In this document: positions 1-9,252 of the stretch, one piece after another | Layout of the letters: every line of letters begins with the position of its first letter | Position numbering within the stretch: the stretch's first letter is position 1 | From: DASTCZ01 sp963704455 | GTDB lineage: Bacteria > Acidobacteriota > Terriglobia > Acidiferrales > UBA7541 | Assembly: GCA_963704455.1 (NCBI GenBank) | Contig: OY969905.1 | Location: 3,968,001-4,032,000 of the forward strand | Direction: 5' to 3' | Length of the DNA: 64,000 bases | The notes under the pieces: model-generated | Told to the model about the DNA's origin: nothing | Database searches by the model: none | What the model saw: the letters and a program-made list of their open reading frames with translations, nothing else | Made by a program: the position numbers and the translations under genes

Positions 1-301
1 GACGCCTCCGCGGCCTTCCCGCTAAACACTCTTATCGCTCGGGCCGTGTCGCAATCCCAGCGGCCCTCACGTACAAAGCCGACTTGCCCATTTTTGACAC
101 TGTTATCGCGTTTATGCCATTGCGCGGCATCCCCAGTTGGTACATCTCCACATCCCCTGTACCTTCGGGCAACCTGGGCCAAGTGTAAGCTACTCAAAAC
201 AATACGGATTTCCTATTGCCACCAAGCGGGTATTCTGGGTATCCTGCTTGCCCCGCGGAAGCCCGCGTGCGGTAGGTAGTTTGGGTATAGCGAAAACGAG
301 T
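1..301. other. Left-edge non-coding stretch
   Basis: No convincing gene is seen here. A short plus-strand reading frame (46-279) has no ribosome-binding site and no recognisable motif, and a frame continuous with the next gene from 137 encodes residues unlike a signal peptide before the better start at 302. The stretch probably holds the promoter of the following transpeptidase gene, but I could not find a -35/-10 pair with acceptable spacing. Confidence 0.5.
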
Positions 302-1459
302 ATGTCACGGCATACACAGCCCGGCCGCTTTGCAGCACTACTGCTATCAGCGATGATGGTGTGCCAGCCGATGTTCGCCTCCGGTACAACCGCGGCATCA
401 GCCTCTGGCGCCCCCACGCCTCCAAGTTCTTCATCTCCATCGAAGCCTGTGAAGAAACCTGCGGCGCGAAAGACCACTGGCGTGCCAACGTTCGCCGATT
501 CGGAGAGAGACGACGTCACGCAATTTGATGATCCGGTTGTGCGCGATGCGGCAGTTCATGCGCTCGGGCGTTACAACGGATCCGTCGTCGCGATTGATCC
601 AACGACCGGCCGAATCCTGACCATCGTCAATCAGAAGCTGGCGTTTTCGGCGGGCTTCATTCCTTGCTCAACGATCAAGCCTACAATTGCGCTCGCGGCT
701 TTGGAAGAGAGCGTAATCACTCACGATTCAATGATTAAGGTAGCGCCGCGCAAGTACATGAATTTGACCGAGGCGATGGCGCACTCGAACAACCCATTCT
801 TTGAAGAGCTGGGCCGGCGTATGGGATTTGAGACGGTTGAGAAATACGCGCAGCGATTGGGATTGGGCGAGCTTGCCGGCATCAATATTCCCGAAGAACA
901 GGCGGGCGTGCTGCCAGCGAATCCGCCGGCAAGAGGCGGGGTGGCGCGAATGTCGAGCTTTGGTGAAGGCATCCAGATTACGCCGCTCGAGCTTGGATCG
1001 CTGGTGGCCGCGCTTGCGAATGGCGGAACGATGTATTACCTGCAGTACCCGCGCAGTGCGGAAGCGCAGCGCGATTTCTCGCCGATGGTGAAGCGCGAAC
1101 TTGGCATCGGGCCGTACCTTTCGGATTTGCGCGAAGGGATGACGGCAGCGGTGCTTTACGGCACAGCGCGGTCGAGTTATTGGGATCGGGAAGGCGAGCA
1201 GCCGCTCGGCAAGACCGGCACTTGCAATGACGCCGCTTCGCGACTTGGCTGGTTTGTTTCTTACGCCGATGAAGAGCACCCGAAGATCGCGCTGGTCGTG
1301 CTCGTTCGCGGAAGGTCGCGCACGGTGCAGGGGCCATTCGCCGCGGAAATCGCCGGCAGGATCTATCACACGCTCAAGACACAGAATTTCTTCGCCGCCG
1401 AAGGCCCGCGGCCTTCGCCAACGACGCTTACAGCAATGGCGGCTCCGCGCGAGAAGTAG
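302..1459 (+). CDS. Penicillin-binding protein transpeptidase domain protein
   Basis: A 385-residue exported serine transpeptidase-fold protein. The three active-site motifs of the penicillin-binding/serine beta-lactamase superfamily are visible in order: S123-T-I-K126 (nucleophile serine and lysine), S162-N-N164 and K304-T-G-T307. The start at 302 is chosen because it gives a signal peptide (MSRHTQPGRFAALLLSAMM) followed by a Ser/Pro/Ala-rich linker to about residue 60; an in-frame start at 137 would add unlikely residues. The protein has one catalytic domain and no glycosyltransferase or PASTA domain, so it is shorter than class A or B PBPs. It probably crosslinks or trims peptidoglycan in the periplasm; a class D beta-lactamase-like role is possible. 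It stands alone, with a different gene set downstream. Confidence 0.85.
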   Translation: MSRHTQPGRFAALLLSAMMVCQPMFASGTTAASASGAPTPPSSSSPSKPVKKPAARKTTGVPTFADSERDDVTQFDDPVVRDAAVHALGRYNGSVVAIDPTTGRILTIVNQKLAFSAGFIPCSTIKPTIALAALEESVITHDSMIKVAPRKYMNLTEAMAHSNNPFFEELGRRMGFETVEKYAQRLGLGELAGINIPEEQAGVLPANPPARGGVARMSSFGEGIQITPLELGSLVAALANGGTMYYLQYPRSAEAQRDFSPMVKRELGIGPYLSDLREGMTAAVLYGTARSSYWDREGEQPLGKTGTCNDAASRLGWFVSYADEEHPKIALVVLVRGRSRTVQGPFAAEIAGRIYHTLKTQNFFAAEGPRPSPTTLTAMAAPREK

Positions 1460-1623
1460 TCTGACTTCGAGAAACAGTCCTCCCTGAAATCTCTTACTCC
1501 GCCTTCAATTTTCGTTTTCATTCACGCGAATGAATGCGCAGATTCGCGAGCGCGCATTCTAGAACACTTAGTGCGAGCAGAAGCGCGCACACAATTCGTG
1601 CAGACGAATTTGGGATGCTTGGT

Positions 1624-1836
1624 TTAGCGCCCGCGATTGGCGGAGCGCAGGCGCGCTGGCACGCGCTGCCAGTGGCGGACCCGGATCGGCTCGAATGCGC
1701 CCTGATAGCACGCGTCGCACACTACTTCGGCGCCTTCAGCGTTCGGGCGGGATTCAAAGATATGGCCGCATTCCGTGCAGACTTGATGGACTCGATTGTC
1801 AGGGCGGTTCGGCGGAAAGAAATGGACACCTTCCAT
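1624..1836 (-). CDS. Small zinc-ribbon protein (70 aa)
   Basis: A 70-residue protein on the minus strand with two knuckles, C20-T-E-C23 and C40-D-A-C43, which should form a small rubredoxin-like zinc ribbon. The C-terminus is basic (several Arg between 52 and 70). The start is fixed by a strong Shine-Dalgarno (AGGGAGGA) eight bases before the ATG. An in-frame extension upstream reaches 2073 but passes through this ribosome-binding site and adds unlikely residues. It is a single gene between two plus-strand envelope genes, so context gives no clue. Such short ribbons can be RNA/DNA-binding or adaptor proteins; I do not recognise a specific family. Confidence 0.6.
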   Translation of the reverse strand: MEGVHFFPPNRPDNRVHQVCTECGHIFESRPNAEGAEVVCDACYQGAFEPIRVRHWQRVPARLRSANRGR

Positions 1837-2252
1837 AGGAATATCCTCCCTACACGTATCGGTGCCCGCTGCGGATGCGCCTGGATACGCCTTCGCTCTG
1901 GGCCCAAAGGGCGCTGACGGGGCGTGGGGCCGGGTGCCGGTGGTGGGAGTATTGCATTTTCCGAGCCAAATCCAAGAAAGAAAAATGCAGCAAAATCTGT
2001 GAGATAGGGGGGGTACAAGGAAATCAGGGAAGTGGAATTCCCAGATTGGCCATGGGAAACACCTTTCTTGCACATTTCCAACCCAAGTGGTCGTGACCCA
2101 TTGACCGACAAGGCTAACCCCGCAATTCGGGTTTTGACATGCCGCAAGTTATTGGGCAAAAAGGAGTTGGGGGATTCAGGACCGAAGACCTCGCGGGCCT
2201 TCAGGCGACCCAGTTGGTCATCTGCGTGGGGCGGGGCAGACACTTCCTTTAG
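1837..2252. other. Intergenic region between divergent genes
   Basis: About 416 bases between the minus-strand zinc-ribbon gene and the plus-strand M23 peptidase gene. It contains a seven-G run near 2007-2013 and an isolated TTGACA at 2134-2139 that lacks a -10 box at 16-18 bases. Promoters for both flanking genes should be here, but none can be assigned with confidence. Short frames on both strands look non-coding. Confidence 0.4.
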
Positions 2253-3509
2253 ATGAGCCGCACAATTCGCATATATGTCTATGCAGTGATTGGAATGGCG
2301 TGCGCGGTGGTTCTACTCTCCGTGCTGCACAAACGCTATGAAGCGGACGCTGCATTTGCGCACGAAGTGCAAGAAGCAAGAGAGCACGCAGAGAAAATTG
2401 CCGCGACAGTAGTGTTATTCAGCGGGGAGCGAGTGACACCGGGAACGACTCTGGCGGATTCGCTGCGGCATATGGGGCTGGACCCGCTCGCGGCCGTGAG
2501 CGTGGCGGATTCGGCGCAGACTGTTTTTGATTTGCGCAGGTTTCACGATGGGAATTTGCTGAGCATCGGGCGATCTGTGACCGGAGTGTTCCGAGCGGTG
2601 CGATATCAGATTGACGCCGACCGGATGCTCTACGTCGAACGCAGGGACGAAAAGTTTGAGTCGCGCATCGAGGCGATTCCTTCGCACACGGAAACAACGG
2701 CGATTTCCGGGACGATTGAGAATTCTCTATTTAACGCAGTGACGGACATCGGAGAATCGCCGGAACTGGCAATTCGCATGGCTGAAATTTTCGGGTGGGA
2801 CCTTGATTTTTACACCGACCCGCGCATGGGCGACACATTCCGGATTCTGGTGGAGAAAAAAACCTATACGAACGGGCAGACGGCGGGCTATGGACGGATC
2901 TTGGCCGCGGAGTATGTGAATGCAAGGCGTCCTTATCAGGCGGTGCTGTTCCACGACGCGTCGGGCACACCTGCATACTACAAACCCGATGGCGGCGCGC
3001 TGCAAAAAGCATTTCTGCGATCTCCGCTGAAATTCGCCGCGCCGGTTACGTCGCACTTCAGCATGTCGCGCTTCCATCCGATTCTGAAAACGTACCGGCC
3101 GCATCTCGGGGTTGATTACGGCGCACCGATTGGAACGCCGGTGCAAACCATCGGCAATGGAAGTGTGATCTTCGCAGGATTATCGGGCGGCTCCGGCAAT
3201 CTTGTGAAGATTAAACACTCGAACGGCTACGAGACGCAGTACATGCATCTCTCCCGGATTCTTGTGCATGTCGGCGAGCACGTGGAGGCTGGAGAGAGAA
3301 TTGGCTTGGTGGGGAAGACGGGCCTGGCGACCGGGCCGCACCTTGATTTTCGAATCCTGAAAAACGGAGCGTACCTCAATTTTGAAACGCTGCACCTGCC
3401 GCCCGCCGAACCAGTAGCGCGCAAAGACATGGCGGAGTTTGCAGAGGCGCGCGACCGCAGGATGCCACTGCTCAACAAGGGCGTTGCGCTCGAAGCGCGC
3501 GCACATTAG
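2253..3509 (+). CDS. M23/LytM-type murein peptidase, membrane-anchored
   Basis: A 418-residue protein with an N-terminal membrane segment (about residues 6-24), a charged linker, a middle region like those preceding LytM domains, and a C-terminal M23 domain. Visible metal-site residues are H284 and D288 (in HLGVDYG) and H332 (in MHLS). The final motif reads G-P-H363-L-D365-F, where most M23 enzymes have H-x-H, so one expected histidine ligand is Asp. The family cleaves peptidoglycan peptide bridges or, when degenerate, activates amidases. No clear Shine-Dalgarno precedes the ATG. The next gene starts 123 bases downstream and has its own strong ribosome-binding site, so co-transcription is uncertain. 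Confidence 0.85.
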   Translation: MSRTIRIYVYAVIGMACAVVLLSVLHKRYEADAAFAHEVQEAREHAEKIAATVVLFSGERVTPGTTLADSLRHMGLDPLAAVSVADSAQTVFDLRRFHDGNLLSIGRSVTGVFRAVRYQIDADRMLYVERRDEKFESRIEAIPSHTETTAISGTIENSLFNAVTDIGESPELAIRMAEIFGWDLDFYTDPRMGDTFRILVEKKTYTNGQTAGYGRILAAEYVNARRPYQAVLFHDASGTPAYYKPDGGALQKAFLRSPLKFAAPVTSHFSMSRFHPILKTYRPHLGVDYGAPIGTPVQTIGNGSVIFAGLSGGSGNLVKIKHSNGYETQYMHLSRILVHVGEHVEAGERIGLVGKTGLATGPHLDFRILKNGAYLNFETLHLPPAEPVARKDMAEFAEARDRRMPLLNKGVALEARAH

Positions 3510-3632
3510 AATCCCGCCCGCAGCGAACGGGAATTCCCGTCCGCAATTTCGCGCATTGATTTCACACATTTAGCGATTTGGCTCGACGCGCGAATTTGTG
3601 CGCAGGCGTTTCTTTCACTTCGAGGGAGGATA

Positions 3633-4649
3633 ATGAAGAAGCTCGGAAAGATTTTGGCATGGACGCTGATTGGAATTGTTGCGGTCGCGGCAGTGGCAAT
3701 CACATTCACCATAAGCTGGCGGCCATTCATCGGGCCGCGAGCGCGGGCAACGACTGCGCAAACGATTGAGCGAACGCCGGAGCGATTGGCACGCGGCAAG
3801 TATCTGGCAGAAAGCGTGAGTGGTTGCATCGAATGCCACACGCCGCATGACTGGAGTTCGCGTGAGTCCACGGTTGCCCTTGGGAATCTCGGCGCGGGCG
3901 GAGAGATCCCGATGAAAGGATTGCCGGGAAGGATTTTTGCTCCGAATATCACGCCTGACGCGGAAACGGGCGCGGGATCGTGGACGGACGATCAACTTGC
4001 GCGGGCGATTCGAGAGGGTGTTGGACATGATGGCCGCGCGCTCTTCAATATGATGCCCTACGAACATTACCGCACGATGTCGGATGAAGATCTTGCCTCT
4101 GTGATTGTGTATTTGCGCGCGTTGCCGCCGGTGCGGCACGAAGTTCCCAAAACGGAAATGATTTTTCCGGTGAAATATCTGATTCGGAATGTACCGCAGC
4201 CCGTGACAGAGCCCGTCCCAGCGCCGGATCTTTCCACTCCGCTGAAGCGCGGGACGTATATGTCAAACATTGCTGGTTGCACGGATTGCCACACGCCACA
4301 AGACGATCACGGGCAAAAACTGGCGGGACTGGATTGGGCCGGCGGGTTTGTTCTGGAGGGCCCGTGGGGAAGCGTGGCGAGCACAAACCTTACGAGCGAT
4401 CCTTCGGGTATTCCTTATTATGACGAGAAAATGTTTATTGATACGATCCGCGCGGGGTCGGTGCGCGCGCGCGTGCTGAATCCCATTATGCCGTTCGCAT
4501 TTTACAGAGGGATGACGGACCAGGATTTGGCTGCGATTTTTGCGTTCGTGCACCAACTACCACCCGTGAAGCACCGGGTGGACAATACCGAGCCGCCGAC
4601 GTATTGCAAGATTGACAAGCAGATGCACGGCGGCGGTGGGCAGAACTAA
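3633..4649 (+). CDS. Diheme c-type cytochrome, membrane-anchored
   Basis: A 338-residue protein with an N-terminal transmembrane/signal segment (about residues 8-28) and two heme-c attachment sites, C65-I-E-C68-H69 and C216-T-D-C219-H220, each opening a similar half, so the protein looks like two fused monoheme domains. Both sites are followed by H-T-P, as in alcohol- and sorbose-dehydrogenase cytochrome subunits. No dehydrogenase gene is adjacent, so the electron donor is unknown. An excellent Shine-Dalgarno (GAGGGAGG) sits just before the ATG. It should act in the periplasm as an electron carrier. Confidence 0.88.
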   Translation: MKKLGKILAWTLIGIVAVAAVAITFTISWRPFIGPRARATTAQTIERTPERLARGKYLAESVSGCIECHTPHDWSSRESTVALGNLGAGGEIPMKGLPGRIFAPNITPDAETGAGSWTDDQLARAIREGVGHDGRALFNMMPYEHYRTMSDEDLASVIVYLRALPPVRHEVPKTEMIFPVKYLIRNVPQPVTEPVPAPDLSTPLKRGTYMSNIAGCTDCHTPQDDHGQKLAGLDWAGGFVLEGPWGSVASTNLTSDPSGIPYYDEKMFIDTIRAGSVRARVLNPIMPFAFYRGMTDQDLAAIFAFVHQLPPVKHRVDNTEPPTYCKIDKQMHGGGGQN

Positions 4650-4742
4650 AGTCTACTACCGTTCATAGTGCTTGCGCAGGGCGCCCTGCCTGCCATATAA
4701 GTCCAATTGCATTTGGATACCGCAATCGCGGAGAGAATGACC

Positions 4743-7700
4743 ATGAATAATGTTCGCCGAATTTTTTCCACTCGTAATCTTGTTTGGGGCGCATCGCTTG
4801 CCCTCGCGTTGGCCGCCTTTTTTCTGGCGCCGGGGCACAGCGCCGCGCGGCAGTCACAGCAATCCGGGCCGCGCGATCCGAGTCTCTATTCCGGAATGAA
4901 GTGGCGAATGATCGGCCCCTTTCGCGCGGGTCGCGCGGTGGCAGTGACGGGTGTGCCCGGTCAGCCGAACCATTTCTTTTTTGGCTCGGTGGGCGGAGGC
5001 GTGTGGGAGAGCACAACGTCTGGCGAAAACTGGACGCCGATTTTTGACAATGAGGCGGTGCAATCCATCGGAGCGATAGGAGTGGCGCCGAGCGACCCGA
5101 AAGTAATTTACGTCGGCTCGGGCGAAGCGGACATGCGCTCGCAGATCTCTTTCGGCAACGGAATGTACAAGTCCGCAGACGGCGGGAAAACGTGGAAGCA
5201 CATCGGATTGGACGACACGCGGCAGATTGGGCGCGTGCTGGTGGATCCGAATAATTCCGATGTGGTTTTTGTGGCGGCGCTGGGGCACGCGTACGGTTCG
5301 AATCCGGATCGCGGCGTGTACCGCACAACGGATGGCGGCGCGACGTGGCAGAAGGTCCTCTACAAAAATGAAAACGTGGGCGCGATTGACCTGGCGTTCG
5401 ATCCGAAGAATTCACAAACGATTTATGCGTCGCTGTGGGCGACGCGGCGTCCGCCGTGGACGATATACCCACCTTCGATTGGGCCGGGCGGCGGGCTTTA
5501 TAAATCCACGGACGGCGGCAACAACTGGACGCAAGTTGGCGGGGGCTTTCCCGAGGATGGAACGGGGCGAATCGGAGTCGCGGTGGCGCCAAGCGACGCG
5601 AATCGCGTTTATGCAATTGTGGATGACACGGACGCGAAGAAGGGTGGGCTCTACCGCTCGGATGACGGCGGAAAAAGCTGGCAGTTGCTGGGCGTGGATC
5701 CGGTTACCCACAACACCGACCAGCGCATCTGGGGACGCGGCTGGTATTTTTGCAACGTGGTGGTGGACCCGAAGAATCCGGACAAGCTGTATGTGTCAAA
5801 CACTTCCGTGTATCGCTCGGAGGACGGCGGCAAGACGTGGACTCCAATTAAGGGTGCCCCCGGTGGGGACGACTATCACCAGCTTTGGATTTATCCCGAT
5901 GACGGCAACCGGATGATTCTGTCGAGCGATCAAGGCGTGGTGGTGAGCGTGGACGGCGGGCTGGTGTGGAGCTCATGGTACAACCAGCCGACGGCGCAGA
6001 TTTATCACATCGTTGCGGACAACAACGATCCGTACTGGGTTTACGGCGCGCAGCAGGATAGCGGCGCGGTAAAAGCTGCGACGCGAAGCGTGCACGGATC
6101 GATTTCTTATTTGTGGGACTGGGCGCCGATTTGCGCGGGCGGCGAGAGTGGATACGTGGCAGTGGATCCCGCGGACTCGAACATTCTTTACGGTGGGACA
6201 GTGTCAACTTGCGATCAGCGGACAAATGCGGGGCACAACATTTCGCCGATGCTGGGGTCAGGCGAACTCGGGCCGTTCCGCCACACCTGGACGCTGCCGG
6301 TGGTCTTTTCGCAGGCGCCGGGGCATGCGCTTTATTTCAGCAACCAATATTTATGGAAGACAGCGGACCGCGGCGCGAACTGGACTCGCATCAGCGGCGA
6401 CATGACGCGCGAGAATCCGGGCGCGCCACCGAATCTTGATCCGGCGACGGCTGCGGATGGTTACGGCGCGCCGAGGCCGGGCGTGATTTACACGATTGCG
6501 CCATCGCCTCTCGCCGCGGACACGATTTGGATCGGCACGGACGACGGGCTGATTCATGTGACGCTCGACGGCGGGAAATCTTGGAAGAACGTGACGCCGC
6601 CGGAGTTGACCGCGTGGAGCAAGGTCGCGCTGATGGAGGCGTCGCACTTCGATGCGGGCACGGCTTACGCCGCGGTGGACCGGCACCGTCTGGAGGATTA
6701 CAAGCCCTACATTTACCGCACGCACGACGGCGGAAAGACGTGGAAGGTGATTGCGAATGGAATTCCGGAGGGAAGTTACGTCAACGCGATTAAAGAGGAC
6801 CCGGGACGAAAGGGATTACTTTTCGCGGGGACGGAACTGGGCGTGTACGTTTCGTTTGACGACGGAGAAAACTGGCAATCGCTGCAGCAGAATTTGCCGC
6901 GCTCGTCGGCGCGCGACTTCGTGATTCACGGCGATGATTTAATTGTCGCGACGAACGGGCGCGGATTCTGGGTGCTCGACAACATTTCCGCGTTAAGGGA
7001 GATCGCGAAGATGGATGCTGTGCCGGATGCGATCGTGTTCAAGCCGCAGACGGCAATCCGCAGGCGCACTGGCGGAGGCGGGGGAACGCCGCTGCCGTAC
7101 GGCTCGGCTGAAACGGATAATCCGCCGAACGGCGCGATGATTGATTATTACTTGAAGTCGGCGGCCGCGGGGCCGGTGACGCTGGAAATTCTTGATAAGG
7201 ATGGGAAGACGGTTCGATCATATTCGAGTCCTGAAGCGGGCGCTGGTGGCGGAGGCGGCGGGCGCCGAGGTGGAGGCGGTGGCGGACGTGGAGGAGGGGC
7301 GAATATACCGGCGTATTGGAATCGCCCGGCGGAAACTCTTTCCGGCGCGGCGGGAATGCATCGCTGGGTGTGGGACGTTCATTACGCTGCAGCGCCGGGC
7401 GCGGGAGGCGGAGGTCGCGGCGGCGGAGGTGGCGGAGGCTTCGGCGGCGGGGGCGGAAATTGGGCGCTGCCCGGTTCGTACACCGTGAAGCTGACCGCGA
7501 ATGGGAAATCGGTGACGGCGCCGCTCATGGTGAAAACGGATCCGCACGTGAAGGTGTTGCAGGCGGATTTGGAGCGGCAGTATGACGCAGCGCAGCAAGT
7601 GGCCGCGGTGCAGACGAAAGTGGCGCAGGTGCGCGGCGAAGTGACATCGGTTCGCGCGCAGGTTGCTACGCTGCTCAAGCAGGCTGCGGGGAACTCGGCG

Positions 7701-8066
7701 CTTGTTGACGCTCTTAACGCGCTTGATGCGAAGGCAGCGGAAATCGGCGGAGTGACGCAAGCGGGCACACCGCAATCGAGCGGAGTGACCGGGCCGTCGA
7801 GCGATGTGTCGAGCTTGATGTTTGTGGGCGGAGAACTGGGGCAGGTGTCGGGAGCCGTGGAAGGCGTGGATGCGGCGCCGAGTATGCAGGTGATGAACGC
7901 GTTTGCATCCGCGCAGAAACTGGCCGCGGCGGCGATGGCGAAGTGGTCGGGCGTAAAGGCGAAGGAACTTGCGGCGGTGAACGCACAGCTCAAGCAGGCG
8001 GGGATGCAAGCGATTTCAATTGAGAATGCGCCGTCGCCGGCGGGACGCGGGAGGAGGGGGCAGTAG
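4743..8066 (+). CDS. Sortilin/VPS10-like BNR-repeat secreted protein with poly-Gly linkers
   Basis: A 1107-residue exported protein. Residues about 5-33 form a signal peptide. The next 750 residues carry many BNR/Asp-box repeats of the S-x-D-G-G-x-T-W type (for example SADGGKTWK and STDGGNNWT), which build a beta-propeller of the sortilin/VPS10 or glycosidase-like kind. Two glycine-rich linkers (about residues 834-856 and 884-907) flank a small beta-rich segment, and the C-terminal 150 residues are Ala-rich and probably helical. The start at 4743 is chosen because GGAGAGA lies about nine bases upstream; ATGs at 4707 and 4737 are alternatives. Such proteins are often annotated as glycosyl hydrolases, but no catalytic residues are evident, so the function is open. 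Confidence 0.85.
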   Translation: MNNVRRIFSTRNLVWGASLALALAAFFLAPGHSAARQSQQSGPRDPSLYSGMKWRMIGPFRAGRAVAVTGVPGQPNHFFFGSVGGGVWESTTSGENWTPIFDNEAVQSIGAIGVAPSDPKVIYVGSGEADMRSQISFGNGMYKSADGGKTWKHIGLDDTRQIGRVLVDPNNSDVVFVAALGHAYGSNPDRGVYRTTDGGATWQKVLYKNENVGAIDLAFDPKNSQTIYASLWATRRPPWTIYPPSIGPGGGLYKSTDGGNNWTQVGGGFPEDGTGRIGVAVAPSDANRVYAIVDDTDAKKGGLYRSDDGGKSWQLLGVDPVTHNTDQRIWGRGWYFCNVVVDPKNPDKLYVSNTSVYRSEDGGKTWTPIKGAPGGDDYHQLWIYPDDGNRMILSSDQGVVVSVDGGLVWSSWYNQPTAQIYHIVADNNDPYWVYGAQQDSGAVKAATRSVHGSISYLWDWAPICAGGESGYVAVDPADSNILYGGTVSTCDQRTNAGHNISPMLGSGELGPFRHTWTLPVVFSQAPGHALYFSNQYLWKTADRGANWTRISGDMTRENPGAPPNLDPATAADGYGAPRPGVIYTIAPSPLAADTIWIGTDDGLIHVTLDGGKSWKNVTPPELTAWSKVALMEASHFDAGTAYAAVDRHRLEDYKPYIYRTHDGGKTWKVIANGIPEGSYVNAIKEDPGRKGLLFAGTELGVYVSFDDGENWQSLQQNLPRSSARDFVIHGDDLIVATNGRGFWVLDNISALREIAKMDAVPDAIVFKPQTAIRRRTGGGGGTPLPYGSAETDNPPNGAMIDYYLKSAAAGPVTLEILDKDGKTVRSYSSPEAGAGGGGGGRRGGGGGGRGGGANIPAYWNRPAETLSGAAGMHRWVWDVHYAAAPGAGGGGRGGGGGGGFGGGGGNWALPGSYTVKLTANGKSVTAPLMVKTDPHVKVLQADLERQYDAAQQVAAVQTKVAQVRGEVTSVRAQVATLLKQAAGNSALVDALNALDAKAAEIGGVTQAGTPQSSGVTGPSSDVSSLMFVGGELGQVSGAVEGVDAAPSMQVMNAFASAQKLAAAAMAKWSGVKAKELAAVNAQLKQAGMQAISIENAPSPAGRGRRGQ

Positions 8067-8110
8067 AAAATGAGCCCGCATTTAGAAGAAAAGGGCCTCA
8101 AACGGAATGA

Positions 8111-9067
8111 TTAGTGCCGGGGAGCAAAATTTATGTCTACGTAACTGAGGCTTTCGGAAGGCGTTCCGTTGATGAGGAGAGGAGAGAAGCGCCACTGACG
8201 AACTGCTTGAATTGTGGCCTCCACAAACATACATCGTCCCTTAATGGGCGTGACTGCACTCACAGTTCCCTCTTTTGAAACGAGAATGCGTACGGTGACC
8301 TTGTCCGTGTCGTGGTTTGCCTCCGCGTCCTTCGGGTAACTTGGCTCAATCCTCTTGAGCAACCGCTGCATCTGCACTGCTTGAGGCACTTCTGGAGATT
8401 GATCCGCATCTTTTGATGATCCTTGAGAGTCTGGTGGGTTGGGAGAGCGTGAGGTCCGAGAGGATGTCTCATCATTCACGCCGAGCTGGCCCACGTAGCG
8501 AAAATATCCATCCGCAAAGGCGAAGTATCGAATAGCTTGATACATTCCACCATTCTCGAAGCGGACTCTGCTGAGAGGTTCCTGCTCTTTTCGGGAGAAA
8601 AGAAGCGGATACTCATCGTCATCAGCGGCACTGTCGCAGGTTTTCGTGAATCTCTGAACCTCGACACTCGTAAATTTGTTTCCGGCAGCCTGCGTGAAAC
8701 TCATAGCGATTGATCGCGGCAGGCTGCTGACACGCTGATCGTAATCCAGCGCGAAGCGGGACCCTAAATCTGGCCCAAATACACGTGTGAACCACGCGTC
8801 GGCGTTTGGAAGAACCAGGGAACTGGTCAGATCCTGGAGTTTCGATTGGTCACCCCCAGCCGCTGTTTTCATCACGTCCTGCATCAATCGCTTCAGCCCG
8901 CTTGCTGAGTTGTCAAAACCCGTTTTATCGGACGATGAGGCTTCGGAGGAAATGAGGGACGTTGCAAAAGCGCTTGCGACGCAAAGAATCAGGATAAGAA
9001 TGAAGCGGGCTCTGGCCAGCCGCAGAGAGTACGCTGGATCGCTCTTGATTAAAGTGTTAAGTTTCAT
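8111..9067 (-). CDS. TonB C-terminal-domain energy-transducer-like protein
   Basis: A 318-residue protein on the minus strand, convergent with the preceding gene. It has an N-terminal hydrophobic segment (about residues 17-40), a long middle region without recognised domain, and a C-terminal 80 residues resembling TonB-C: R-I-x-P-x-Y-P, V-x-V-x-I-L-V-x-x-x-G, then A-V-R-Q-W-R-F-S-P. In Acidobacteria and Bacteroidetes such domains occur in TonB-like proteins that contact TonB-dependent receptors. No ExbB/ExbD or receptor genes are nearby, so whether it transmits proton-motive force is unknown. No strong ribosome-binding site is seen before the ATG. Confidence 0.75.
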   Translation of the reverse strand: MKLNTLIKSDPAYSLRLARARFILILILCVASAFATSLISSEASSSDKTGFDNSASGLKRLMQDVMKTAAGGDQSKLQDLTSSLVLPNADAWFTRVFGPDLGSRFALDYDQRVSSLPRSIAMSFTQAAGNKFTSVEVQRFTKTCDSAADDDEYPLLFSRKEQEPLSRVRFENGGMYQAIRYFAFADGYFRYVGQLGVNDETSSRTSRSPNPPDSQGSSKDADQSPEVPQAVQMQRLLKRIEPSYPKDAEANHDTDKVTVRILVSKEGTVSAVTPIKGRCMFVEATIQAVRQWRFSPLLINGTPSESLSYVDINFAPRH

Positions 9068-9191
9068 TAGCGGTTGATTGTACCTAAAAAGATCAAGAAA
9101 TTTAACCTTAATTCAATAGCAGGGATTTGATCGGCTTGAGGATTGGATGGTTCACCATGTTCTTACCTCTGGAAGTGAGACCAAATAAGAC

Positions 9192-9224
9192 CGGCGGAGC
9201 TTGGGAGCCCCGCCGTTTTATTTT
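9192..9224. terminator. Hairpin terminator between TonB-like gene and korB
   Basis: CGGCGG (9192-9197) pairs with CCGCCG (9210-9215), with three further inner pairs after one mismatch. On the plus strand it is followed by TTTTATTTT; on the minus strand by a weaker T-rich stretch (GTCTTATTT). It lies directly after korB in the minus direction and could end that operon, although the better T-run faces the plus strand. Confidence 0.55.
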
Positions 9225-9252
9225 CATTCAACGTGCACAGTAGCGTTAGGTG

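Noticed and set aside
46..279. Short plus-strand reading frame at the left edge
   Set aside because: No ribosome-binding site, no motif, low-complexity residues; treated as non-coding.
2134..2139. TTGACA before the M23 gene
   Set aside because: No -10 element at 16-18 bases; not called as a promoter.
5290..5310. GGTTCGAATCC-like tRNA T-loop sequence
   Set aside because: It lies inside the sortilin-like gene and no cloverleaf can be built around it.
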